Made by a program: the position numbers and the translations under genes. Under the pieces are notes generated by a model. That model did not search any database, was not told the origin of the DNA, and worked only from the letters and a program-made list of their open reading frames with translations. Positions 10,294 through 19,880 of a DNA stretch of 20,000 nt are shown here, one piece after another. The first letter of the stretch is position 1; every line of letters starts with the position of its first letter. This DNA comes from Chrysomallon squamiferum (lineage: Eukaryota > Mollusca > Gastropoda > Neomphalida > Peltospiridae): positions 21,305,631 to 21,325,630 of the forward strand of contig CM022677.1 of assembly GCA_012295275.1 (NCBI GenBank). The letters run 5' to 3'.

Positions 10294-10900
10294 TAGACAG
10301 ACAGACATATAGATAAATAGATAGATTTACTGTTCAGTGATTTATCAGCTATTTTGCAAAATCGCTTTCACGGAACATAATAAATAACACAAAACAAATT
10401 CTTAATCCTTTTTTTCTTTTCTTTTTTTCTCTGTCTTCTTTTTATTGATTTATTTTCTACTGATTGTGTGCACATATATGAATATATATTGATCATAAAT
10501 GACACTATGGACTACAGCGTATATTGAAATAAGCACCGTATCAGTTAGGCGTTACCTAGGTTCTCGGTAAACAAACGGAGGAATTTAAGTAAAACATACA
10601 ATCATGGCGTAGGTTCGACTTCGCCATTGAAACGGAGAAAATAATATATTGTTTTGTTATTTATTTATTTATTTATTTGTTCTTTGTTAGTAACAGTAGT
10701 GGTAGTATATGTGTGAGTCTGTGTATTATGTACTCACTGATTCGTTCGTTTATTTACGTTTCTGTATTCTTTTTGTTCTGTGTTCTTTCTTTTCGCCTTG
10801 TAGACGTGTATTTGAGTAAGTTAACTCTACACACATACGCACATACACTAAACGAAAAAGGAAGAAAAGAAAGAAAGACGTAAAGAAATACAACAGAAGA
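10290..10900. other. AT-rich spacer or upstream intron, no gene seen
   Basis: Includes a B-box-like GGTTCGACTTC at 10612-10622 without a convincing A box, and a short TTTA run at 10660-10676. No supported coding frame. Confidence 0.5.
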
Positions 10901-10912
10901 GAAAGAAGAAAG

Positions 10913-10937
10913 GAGAGAGAGAGAGAGAGAGAGAGTT

Positions 10938-10993
<56 letters not shown>

Positions 10994-10994
10994 T
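10913..10994. repeat. (GA)n microsatellite
   Basis: GA run broken by TTAGAGAAA at about 10936 and ending in AAAGAGAG. Confidence 0.95.
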
Positions 10995-11051
10995 AGATAA
11001 TAATCAGAGATATGTCTGAACGACTTAAAAACGCTTTTTTCTTCTTTTTAC

Positions 11052-11052
<1 letters not shown>

Positions 11053-11089
<37 letters not shown>
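11053..11089. repeat. (AAT)n microsatellite just upstream of the ATG exon
   Basis: About 12 AAT triplets, ending about 75 bp before the start codon. Confidence 0.95.
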
Positions 11090-11090
<1 letters not shown>

Positions 11091-11164
11091 CATTTACTGG
11101 CAGGTATGAAACACGCGGGTTTGTGAAAACTAAGTTCTCAGCGACAGTTCAGTGAATTCTCAAA

Positions 11165-11309
11165 ATGCCGGCAGAAAAACACGACCACGAGCACCGGAAG
11201 AAGGAGACGTCTGCCAATCAGGTGACGTCACGATACAGACGTCAGAGCGAGCACAGAGAACGGAAAGCAGACGTCAGAAAACCCAGTGACGTCAGAGACA
11301 ACGTACCAG
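11165..11309 (+). CDS. Coding exon 1 of an unrecognised gene (ATG exon, 48 codons plus 1 nt)
   Basis: The ATG at 11165 opens a short exon that begins MPAEKHDHEHRKKETSANQ and runs 48 codons plus one base to a donor-type junction CCAG|GTAAAA at 11309/11310. An in-frame TGA at 11153 lies four codons upstream, so translation in this exon cannot begin earlier without splicing; that supports this ATG. The -3 base is A, a favourable start context. The encoded peptide is highly charged (Lys, Arg, His, Glu, Asp) with no hydrophobic segment, so no signal peptide or membrane anchor is visible and disorder is likely. Joining its last base G to AC at 11477 gives Asp49 and keeps the large downstream exon open, which is the main evidence that both belong to one gene. 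Five GACGTC hexamers lie inside this exon. An upstream acceptor such as TTCTCAG ending at 11141 could precede it if an untranslated exon exists. I do not recognise the family. Confidence 0.62.
11206..11293. promoter_or_regulatory. Cluster of five GACGTC hexamers, two of them full CRE palindromes
   Basis: GACGTC occurs at 11206, 11224, 11238, 11270 and 11288. At 11223-11230 and 11287-11294 the flanks complete TGACGTCA, the palindromic CREB/ATF site. All lie inside coding exon 1, where they are read in different frames (Glu-Thr-Ser, Val-Thr-Ser, Asp-Val), so protein repetition alone does not explain them. Confidence 0.3.
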
Positions 11310-11476
11310 GTAAAAATCAGTTAATATTCATATTACACTGAGTCAGTACGTTTCACTTTTAGTATCATCATCATCATCACCACCATCATCATCATCATCA
11401 TTATTATTATTATCATCATCGTCGTCATCATTCTTGTTACTTTTCATTTTTGTTTCTCTTCTCTTTCTGTTCCAAG
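11310..11476 (+). other. Intron between coding exons 1 and 2 (167 nt)
   Basis: The intron starts GTAAAAAT and ends in a long pyrimidine tract, TTTCTCTTCTCTTTCTGTTCCAAG, with AAG as the acceptor at 11474-11476 (core TCTGTTCCAAG). It carries ATC/ATT triplet runs around 11364-11430. Removing it joins a phase-1 exon end to a phase-1 exon start without creating a stop. This is the shortest plausible intron in the window and the best supported. Confidence 0.6.
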
Positions 11477-12013
11477 ACAACCAACAGACGACCGAACAAG
11501 ACAACAACAGCAACACCGTCGTTCATCTACAAAACGGCGACGAACACGTCATCCTGGCGACAGCGGGCGACAGCCGACCTGAATCCGCGACCGACAACCC
11601 TCCCACGAACAGGAAAACACGCGACGAAGACGTAAACCAAGCAGACGTAAACCGCCCAGCCTCCGGCACGCCAACGTCGTCAACAGCATCGTCAACGCCG
11701 GCGCGAACCCCGTCGCCGATCGATCTTCCCAACTACAGCGTCGACCGCCACGACAGCTTCGACCTCAAGTCGTTCAACTCGAGCATCAGCGACTTCGTTG
11801 AGCTGTTTTCCGACCCGAGGTACCAGGACGTTGACGACGACTACCCCGTCGACGACCTCGTCTCCGTCGTCTCCAACGTGTCGGCGTCCATCGACCTCTT
11901 CAAGTCGTACACGGAGCAGTCGCAGCGACACCTGGAGGAGCTGCGAGTGAAGATGAAGACGGTGAAGGAAAACATCCACCTGAGCGTCACACGAAAAGCG
12001 TTTCAGATCCGAG
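11477..12013 (+). CDS. Coding exon 2: acidic, low-complexity region followed by a predicted helical or coiled-coil segment; family not recognised
   Basis: This 537-nt exon (179 codons, phase 1 at both ends) is clearly more GC-rich than its surroundings, free of microsatellites and open throughout. It encodes residues 49-227 of the spliced product. Residues 49-125 are rich in Asn, Gln, Asp, Thr, Ser and Pro and look disordered. Residues 124-133 (ARTPSPIDLP) hold TP and SP sites typical of proline-directed phosphorylation. Residues 135-175 are acidic (DVDDDYPVDD) with aromatic and aliphatic anchors such as SISDFVELF. Residues 176-226 look helical, with heptad-like positions L201, L204, M208, V211 and I215 in RHLEELRVKMKTVKENIH. 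About 21 of 179 residues are Asp. The exon ends CGAG|GTGAGT, a strong donor; reading on gives Gly-Glu-stop, so splicing is needed. The acidic plus coiled-coil layout suits a scaffold or adaptor, but that is inference. Antisense frames across this exon are shadows. Confidence 0.75.
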
Positions 12014-12395
12014 GTGAGTGACTCTGTCTTGTGAGCGAGTCTGTCTGTCTTGTGAGTGAGTCTGTCTTGTGAGTCTGTCTGTCTTGTGAGTAAGTATGTC
12101 TGTCTTGTGAGTAAGTCTGTCTGTCTTGTGAGTAAGTCTGTCTGTCTTGTGAGTGAGTCTGTCTTGTGAGTAAGTCTGTCTGTCTTGTGAGTATGTCTGT
12201 CTTGTGAGTGAGTCTGTCTGTCTTGTGAGTAAGTCTGTCTGTCTTGTGAGTGAGTCTGTCTTGTGAGTAAGTCTGTCAGTCTTGTGAGTAAGTATGTCAG
12301 TAAGTGTGTCTTGTAAGTAAGTCTGTCTGTCAGTAAGTGTGTCTTTTGAGTAAGTGTGTCTTGTGAGTAAGTCTGTCTGTCAGTAAGTCTGTCTT
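12014..12395 (+). repeat. Intronic minisatellite of splice-donor-like units starting at the exon 2 donor
   Basis: About 21 tandem units of mostly 17 or 21 nt fill this stretch. The typical unit is GTGAGTAAGT followed by CTGTCTGTCTT, and length changes come in 4-nt steps of GAGT, AAGT or CTGT. The first unit is the authentic 5' splice site of exon 2 and its next 15 bases, so the array begins exactly at the exon-intron border. By eye there are about 15 copies of GTGAGT and about 14 of GTAAGT, both near-ideal U1 snRNA pairing sequences. The 3' units are shorter and more degenerate (GTAAGTGTGTCTT). An in-frame TGA immediately after the authentic donor means use of any downstream unit would truncate the protein. 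Confidence 0.85.
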
Positions 12396-12442
12396 CCTAG
12401 TATGTTTGTGTGTCTCTATATGTGCGTATGTTCATCTGAATG

Positions 12443-12960
12443 TATAATAATAATAATAATATTATTTATTATCATTATTTATTTTTTCTAAATAATATTT
12501 GGTTTTGGAAACAATTCTTTGTGTCACGTCTCTGTTTTTTTATAACATCAGTATTATGTATGCTTCACGGATATTGGTTCAAAGATTGGTTCCGCATCTC
12601 TCTCTCTCTCTCTCTCTGACTGAATATTTCGATATGTTTAACTGTTGATTTATATCAACCTATTTATCTATCTGTCTTTATCGGTCTTTCTTTCTCTCAC
12701 TCTATCTGTCTCTATCTGTCTCTCCCATTCATATCCTAAATCGTAACGAACTGCTATCTCCTGATTTACGGCTTTGAACTCGTTTCCAGCTACTCGAAGC
12801 TTTTATTGTTTTATTTTTTTTCTGTTTTCTCTGGAATCTTTTTCTTTTTTCTTGTCTTTTCTCTTTCTTTCTTTTTTTATAACCCTTGGTGTCTTTGTAG
12901 TCCTCAATGCCTGTATATTGACTTTATAATATATTTTTATCCATCCATTTATCTACAAAC
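12443..12960. other. Intron or 3' region after the donor-word array
   Basis: Holds a short AAT run (12443-12461), a CT run (12597-12617), a pyrimidine-rich tract (about 12806-12880) and possible acceptors. A hydrophobic tail frame here is listed separately. Confidence 0.5.
12790..12929 (+). other. Possible terminal exon with a hydrophobic tail (speculative)
   Basis: The acceptor-like CGTTTCCAG ending at 12789 would join exon 2 in the correct phase and give 46 more residues ending with TAA at 12927-12929. The tail would be strongly hydrophobic and end FITLGVFVVLNACILTL. An alternative acceptor, GTCTTTGTAG ending at 12900, keeps the same frame and adds only the last nine residues. The T-rich DNA makes Phe/Leu/Ser-rich open frames easy to obtain by chance, and other in-phase acceptors (13811, 13893) also reach a stop soon after. 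I list it only as one solution for the unresolved 3' end. Confidence 0.15.
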
Positions 12961-12971
12961 ACGCGCGCTCA

Positions 12972-12972
<1 letters not shown>

Positions 12973-13017
<45 letters not shown>
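12973..13017. repeat. (CA)n microsatellite
   Basis: About 44 bp of CA. Confidence 0.95.
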
Positions 13018-13019
<2 letters not shown>

Positions 13020-13020
<1 letters not shown>

Positions 13021-14010
13021 CTCGCCGCTACTAATTACCTTCGGTTTAATAAATTAGAATGCCCTGTCACATTAATTTATTTTTCATTATCCCATCAGAA
13101 AACTAAATATGCCTTTAGCCCGTGATGCATAAAATGACGCAATATTTCAGACATAAAAAGAAAAAAACATCTATATTAATGACTTTGTTATAAGAGATAA
13201 TGTTATATTTGATGACGTCATAACACTATTTTGAGGGCATTACAGGTTCAGTTGTTTTGTAAATATGGAATTGGCAATTCACGATTCCAGTTGTTACAGG
13301 TCAAATGTGGAAGGGTTGAGGTGTTTTATGAAAGTGCATTTGCATTGTCATTCATTACTAGGAGCGATTATAGGTCAAAAAAATAACTGTAATAATAAAA
13401 TGTAAATAATTTTACAAGATGATTTATTCAAACCGCCGAACGTAGGCTTCGACCTTTGTGTATTTTATAGATTACTCTTTCTCAGCTAAAATTAATGTTT
13501 GTATGTGTGTACGTATTTACAGACCGACGGACAGACAGATAGACAGATACTCTGACTGATTGACTGGTTGATGAAGAGAGATACAAATATGCAAACATAC
13601 AGACATAAATACATACATACGTACATGCATGCATACATGCATATATATATACATGTATATATAAAGAGACAGATAGATAAACAGATAAACGCATAGGTGA
13701 GCTAATAGACAAAGAGAGATATAGAGAGACAGATAAATAAAACGTTTTTGTATAAATTCCTTTTCTTATTAATTTTCTCAATTTCTTTATTTATCTTGTA
13801 TTTTAATTCAGAAAGTTCAGAAAGATTTATTAAATAAATTATTCATTGTTTCTTTCAGGCATTGTTATTTAATTTTCTTTTTTAAATTTTCAGTTATTGA
13901 TTTCTTTTGTTTCTACTGTGTTTTATGGTTTCGTTCTGTCGTTATTATTTAAAATGTGTGTACGTGTATATATGTAATGTGTGTGTGTGTGTGTTAATTT
14001 ACGTCTTCTA
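13020..14010. other. AT-rich spacer or intron, no firm gene
   Basis: Contains a TGACGTCA CRE palindrome near 13214 and CATA/GATA-rich DNA at 13590-13690. Three good-looking acceptors end at 13811, 13858 and 13893. Joined in phase to exon 2, each gives only 5 to 20 residues before a stop, so none is convincing. Confidence 0.45.
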
Positions 14011-14016
14011 CAGCGG

Positions 14017-14238
<222 letters not shown>

Positions 14239-14359
14239 CCAGTTTAAAACAACCTACGCAGCAATCGCTAAAACAAAACAAATAAAATTTCTTGTACACT
14301 AAAACTTTCGCTGTAATTGAATTCAGCAAAGCCAGCTATTGTTTTGTTTACGTGTCGCT

Positions 14360-14580
14360 ATGGCGACTGACGACACAATGGGCGTTGTTATCTTGTTAAA
14401 TTGGGTGAAAGGAAATCTTATCGGACGAGTGATTGTTCACGTTAGACTGCCGGCTCAGTGCAAACTGACTCGCCTTACAAAAGCGATAATCGCAGACGTA
14501 GGAATGGCGTTGTTTCCACAACAATGGTTCGAAGACGTCGTCATGCTCAGTGAATCCCACATCCTGACTAAATACCTGTT
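14360..14580 (+). other. Open frame of unknown status before a triplet repeat
   Basis: An ATG at 14360 in a good context (GCTATGG) opens a frame of about 74 codons with no stop before the GTC/GTT/ATT array: MATDDTMGVVILLNWVKGNL and onwards. The non-repeat part has mixed composition and no obvious internal repeat. No family is recognised and the frame is phase-incompatible with a direct join to exon 2. It could be a first exon, an old element fragment or chance. Confidence 0.15.
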
Positions 14581-14587
14581 TGCCATT

Positions 14588-14627
14588 GTTGTCGTCGTCG
14601 TCGTCGTTGTTGTTGTTGTTGTTATTA

Positions 14628-14685
<58 letters not shown>

Positions 14686-14705
14686 GTTATTGTTGTTATT
14701 ATTAG
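14588..14705. repeat. Graded triplet array GTC-GTT-ATT
   Basis: About five GTC units are followed by about six GTT and then a long ATT run, ending in GTT/ATT mixtures. Confidence 0.93.
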
Positions 14706-14758
14706 TAACGTATCATCATCATCACTGTTATTATCTGTGTTTTCGGTTAAGGTTATGG

Positions 14759-14880
<122 letters not shown>

Positions 14881-15610
14881 TCCGTTTCTCCACGCCATTC
14901 CCTTTCTTTACCCATCTCACGCTTCAACCTGAATTTCGATTCTCTCTTTAATAAAACAACATCTTAGACCACACACCCATCCCCACCCATTTTTAAACTC
15001 TCCCTCACCCTTCCACATCCCTCCACCCAAACCCCTCACATCGTTAAAAAAAACGTGTGGGTACGGGTCTCGTAACATGAACCTTAACTATCAGCTTCAA
15101 CTTACTAGTAATGAACCCAAGACGAAGTATACACGAACTCCAAAAATATTTTCTTTTATTTGTCGTGTCATAATTGATTTGAAAGGTTCTACGTAGATCA
15201 GATTTCTCGCTTTGTGTGTTCATGTTTGTCTTTCTGTTAAGTTCTGACAACCCTTGGTCAATGCACAACACGTAATGTAATGAATTTTGAAGAGCTGGAG
15301 CGGTAGGGTACATTAACTGAATGCGTGAATAGAGAATTATTATCTTCTTTTCTTTTTCTTTTTTAAATACATTGACACTTGCATACCTTTGATAGAAAAC
15401 TCAGAACAGTGTTTACTGAGTTTGGTTAAGGTGTTGTGTGTCAGTGCTCGAATGTAACACTGTGCTTTGAAAGATCGGTGCTTTGTAATAAACCTTTCAG
15501 TGGTTAAACTGTTCAGGTGTTTGTTTTTAACACAGTTTATAGAACACTTTGTGTAAGAATATGTGTAAACTGACACACGTACATACAACTATGTACGTCC
15601 AGAAGTGTAA
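14881..15610. other. Unique mixed-composition spacer, no firm gene
   Basis: Non-repetitive DNA with - strand frames open over 15044-15313 and 15340-15588 that match no family I know. C-rich patch at about 14970-15035. It could contain old transposon sequence; a database search would decide. Confidence 0.4.
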
Positions 15611-15615
15611 CGTAA

Positions 15616-15650
15616 TTTTATTTATTTTATTTTATTTTATTTTATTTTTT
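15616..15650. repeat. (TTTTA)n microsatellite
   Basis: About six TTTTA units. Confidence 0.93.
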
Positions 15651-15659
15651 ACTTTTGCT

Positions 15660-16100
15660 TTTATTTTGTTTATGTTTGTATATTTATATATATAGGAAGG
15701 TGTGTGTGTGCGTTTGTGTATTATGAATGTATATTTGTATGCATGTATGTGTGTGTTTGTGCATTTATGTGTTTATATGTGTGTGTGTGTTACACACATA
15801 CATACATTTACATATAATCCTTATATGTGGGTGTGAAAGAGAAAGAGAGAGTTAGCCTATCTAAGTGGGTGTGAGTACGTGCGTGCCTGTGTATAATATT
15901 ACAATCATTCTGATGATCATTTTCACGTCAAAAACTCATTCATCTAGATCCGAAACACAACAAACTTTCTTATGTTAAGCGCCAGATCAGATTTACGTCG
16001 ACTGAACACAGACGTGTTTAGATTTTATCAAACTGTTTTGCGATTCCCTCGAAAAAAACGACTGATTTCATTTCAGCGTAAATGAAGCGTAAACGACCCA
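15660..16100. other. Degenerate GT/GTAT-rich DNA then unique spacer
   Basis: GTGT/TATG-rich sequence to about 15840, then ordinary unique DNA. No gene seen. Confidence 0.55.
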
Positions 16101-16104
16101 TTTA

Positions 16105-16300
16105 AGTTTTTTTCTTTTCAATCTTTCTTTTTCTTTTTCTTTTTTTTTTTTTTTTTTTTGTTTATTTATTTTTATACTTTTTTTACTTTTTTTTTTTTTT
16201 TTTTTTTTCATTTTTTTTTTCTTTGACGTTATGACAGTTATTTTTCCTTTTTTTTACTTATTTTTCTTTATCAATAAATTTTTTTTTTTTTTTTTTATTC
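16105..16300. repeat. Poly-T-rich tracts
   Basis: Several T-runs of 10-20 residues with sparse A and C. Confidence 0.9.
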
Positions 16301-16354
16301 CCAGTTACTGTCAAATTGAGGTAATTTTGAGTGCAGTTTTAATATGCGCAAATC

Positions 16355-16357
<3 letters not shown>

Positions 16358-16390
<33 letters not shown>

Positions 16391-16402
16391 CGTCATCATC
16401 AT
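16358..16402. repeat. (ATT)n microsatellite
   Basis: About 10 ATT triplets, then ATC variants. Confidence 0.93.
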
Positions 16403-16649
16403 TATTCTTTTTTCTCTGTTATTGTGAAATTCAAATTTTATGTACAGTTGAGTACAATTTGAATGCTAACATCTGGGTTTTTTAATTAGTATTGTTGTTG
16501 TTGTTACTGTTGTTGTTATTCTACTGCTATTTCATTATTATTGTTGTTATTGTTTCTGTGTTTCTATTCACATTGTAATAAAACAAACGAGAATAATCTT
16601 CTTTTTTTCTTTTTTTTTTTTTCTTTCTTTTTTATAAAAGAGACACAGA

Positions 16650-16653
<4 letters not shown>

Positions 16654-16746
<93 letters not shown>

Positions 16747-16792
16747 TTATTTTTATTTTATTTTATTTTATTTTATTTTATTTTTTTTTATT
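16654..16792. repeat. Compound (GA)n-(TTTTA)n microsatellite
   Basis: About 88 bp of GA joined within a few bases to about eight TTTTA units. Confidence 0.95.
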
Positions 16793-16886
16793 TGTTAGTG
16801 GTTGTGAGTAAAAATTACCTTAACAGACTGCATCAATTGTTGAGTGGTAACGGTCTAACCGCATTGTTGTAATTTTTTCAGATTTT

Positions 16887-17640
<754 letters not shown>

Positions 17641-17642
17641 AT

Positions 17643-17770
17643 TCTATTTTATTTTATTTTATTTTATATTTATTTTTTATTTATTTATTTATTTATTTTT
17701 TTTTTTTTTAATATTATTTTTTTATTTATTAGTTAGTTAGTTCGTTAGTTCGTTAGTTCCTTAGTTAGTT
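17643..17770. repeat. (TTTTA)n, (TTTA)n, poly-T and (TTAG)n cluster
   Basis: Successive short runs of TTTTA (17645-17668), TTTA (17678-17697), T and TTAG/TTCG (17730-17768). Confidence 0.9.
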
Positions 17771-18079
17771 GATATTTTATTTGTTATACATTTTTTTATA
17801 TATGAAACGACATTGTGAACATACTTTATTACAAACAAAGTTTAGCCGCCATTAATTAATAATAAACTAAATTAATCAGGTGCAATAAAAAATATATTTA
17901 GTTTCTTTATAACTTTTATCAACTTCACGATCTTATTATTATTTTCTCAAAAAAATTTCACTTTAATATCTCAGTTTCTTACTTTAACTATTATTTTCCG
18001 TTTTTTCTTTACTACCTATTCTCATTCAATATTTTATTTTATTTTTATATTTTTTCTCTTGTCTCTTATTTAAAACAGA

Positions 18080-18080
<1 letters not shown>
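17771..18080. other. AT-rich spacer, no gene seen
   Basis: Very AT-rich, no open frame of interest. Confidence 0.6.
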
Positions 18081-18081
<1 letters not shown>

Positions 18082-18124
<43 letters not shown>

Positions 18125-18184
18125 TTTATTTTAATGTTTTTTTTTTTTTTTTTTTTTAATTGTTTCTTTTTTTTTTTTTTTTTC
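18082..18184. repeat. Long poly-T tracts
   Basis: A T-run of about 40 residues, then two more of about 18 and 15. Confidence 0.93.
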
Positions 18185-18279
18185 CTTTTCTCTCTTTTCG
18201 TATTACTTTCTTTTTTTCTTTCTATTCTTTACTTCGATTCTTTTTTTTCTTACCCCATTCTTTCCTTTCTGCGTTTATC

Positions 18280-18506
18280 CAAACGAACAGCAACTCGAAG
18301 ATAGATCTCTAATATTGATTCTCACTTACAACGTAAAAAACTGAGTTCTTCAGCTGGAGAACTGCGTGGCCTATCGTACATAACCCAAAGTGACGTGATC
18401 GTTGTAGAGTTAGGTAGACGTTGTGAACGTTGGTGTAAAAGCTTCAGGGCAGGTGTAGCCTAGTTTAGTTCGACAGACTCAGCGTGTGTTACAGAGGGCG
18501 TCAGAG
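18280..18506 (+). other. Repeat-poor CG-containing segment ending in a donor-like site
   Basis: Unique sequence with several CG dinucleotides that ends TCAGAG|GTTAGT at 18506/18507. It could be an exon or promoter of another transcript. No ATG-initiated frame of note lies in it, so the call is weak. Confidence 0.15.
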
Positions 18507-18544
18507 GTTAGTAAAAAAAAAAAAACTAATATCATAAATTTAAA

Positions 18545-18546
<2 letters not shown>

Positions 18547-18612
<66 letters not shown>
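18547..18612. repeat. (CT)n microsatellite
   Basis: About 66 bp of perfect CT. Confidence 0.96.
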
Positions 18613-18615
<3 letters not shown>

Positions 18616-18845
18616 CATATATTAAAACAAGTAACGAAAGATTATTTTCTCTTAAGTGGAACGGGTACTGATCTCAACCAGCCTGTGTCTATGTACTTGA
18701 ATATCAATATGGTTTATAAGTGTCTTGTTTGTGAGTTGGTGTATCTGTATGTTTACATTTTACTTGAATTTTTTTTTACCTTTGATCTGTGCCAGAGCAC
18801 TGCACATCAAACACAACAGTAATTTTGTGTTTTGGTTTGTATATA

Positions 18846-18886
18846 TGTGTGTGTGTGTGGGTGTGTGTGTGTGTATATATATATAC
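18846..18886. repeat. (GT)n-(TA)n microsatellite
   Basis: GT run with one GG interruption, then TATATATATA. Confidence 0.9.
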
Positions 18887-18889
18887 ACA

Positions 18890-19174
18890 TCTGTCTTTCT
18901 GTCTCTTATGGGTCAATCTATGTAGTATTATCTTTCTGTGTATCTATCCATTTGTCTGTCTCTGTGTGTATATAAATATATATATATATTTTATCTGTTC
19001 ATCAGTCCATATCTGTATCTATTTATGTATATATCTTTCTGTCTATTTATCTATGTGTCTTTATATATCTGTTTATCTGCCAATCCATTTTCTGCATATC
19101 TGTCCGACTGTGTATCTGTCCATCTATCTTTCTCTCTCTCACTGTTTCTCTCTCTCACTGTTTCTCTCTCTCTC

Positions 19175-19244
<70 letters not shown>

Positions 19245-19265
19245 GCTCTCTCTCTATATATATAC
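18890..19265. repeat. Degenerate (ATCT/GTCT)n passing into (CT)n
   Basis: Loose ATCT, GTCT and TATA units to about 19125, then CT-rich DNA with about 60 bp of pure CT at 19180-19238. It resembles an old tetranucleotide array grading into CT. Confidence 0.85.
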
Positions 19266-19650
19266 ATACATATAAAACCACACACACAGCCCCAAACATG
19301 TCTGTTTGTTTATCCACCGACTTTATTCATTCTTTGCACTTTTAAATTTTATTTTTGTTTCCGCAAGACACCGTGAACTAATTTTCCTAAACGTTACATA
19401 CGCTGAAGATCTAATGATATGTTTCGTATCCTAATCCTAATCCTAATCCTAATCCTTCACACTTCAAAGGATTTCAGTGACAGCACGTTGTCAATAGAGC
19501 TTAAACTGACCTTAATGAAAACCGAGTTCAGATTCTTGTACCTGTGAGATAATGTGACTCAAAATAAACATTGTGTTGGTCTGCTTCTCGTTAGTGTATG
19601 AAAATTGATATCAAATCATGTAGTGAATTTATTTATTTATTTAATGTCAT
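19266..19650. other. Unique spacer with the TCCTAA run
   Basis: Apart from the hexamer run at 19429-19456 and a TTTA run near 19628-19643, nothing is recognised. Confidence 0.5.
19429..19456. repeat. (TCCTAA)n hexamer run
   Basis: About 4.7 perfect copies of TCCTAA, whose complement is TTAGGA, one base from the animal telomere unit TTAGGG. Too short to call an interstitial telomere. Confidence 0.9.
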
Positions 19651-19657
19651 TATAATT

Positions 19658-19795
19658 AGTCGTAATCATCATCATTATAATTATTATTATCATCATTATT
19701 ACTATTTTCATCATCAACACCGTTATTATCACCGTCGTCATCAAGTGCATCATTATCATTATTATAATTATTACTGTTGTTGTTGATGTTATTAG
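19658..19795. repeat. Degenerate (ATT/ATC)n array
   Basis: ATC, ATT and GTC-type triplets over about 135 bp with many substitutions. Confidence 0.85.
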
Positions 19796-19880
19796 AAACA
19801 AATTTAACAGAAATTTATAGTATATAAAATACATTTATTCAGTCTAGTCAGCCATAGTTAGTGTATTCTGTGTCATTTTA

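Noticed and set aside
10612-10622. GGTTCGACTTC as a Pol III B box
   Set aside because: One mismatch to the consensus and only a poor A box at the expected distance; no arms pair.
11523-11979. Antisense open frames across the exon 2 region
   Set aside because: They mirror the GC-rich coding exon on the + strand and have no splice or start support of their own.
15044-15588. Two - strand open frames in unique DNA
   Set aside because: Both are short, match no family I recognise and lack splice or start context. Kept only as a note that old mobile-element sequence is possible.
18433-18475. TAGCCTAGTTTAG as a tRNA A box
   Set aside because: No B box follows within tRNA range and no stems form.
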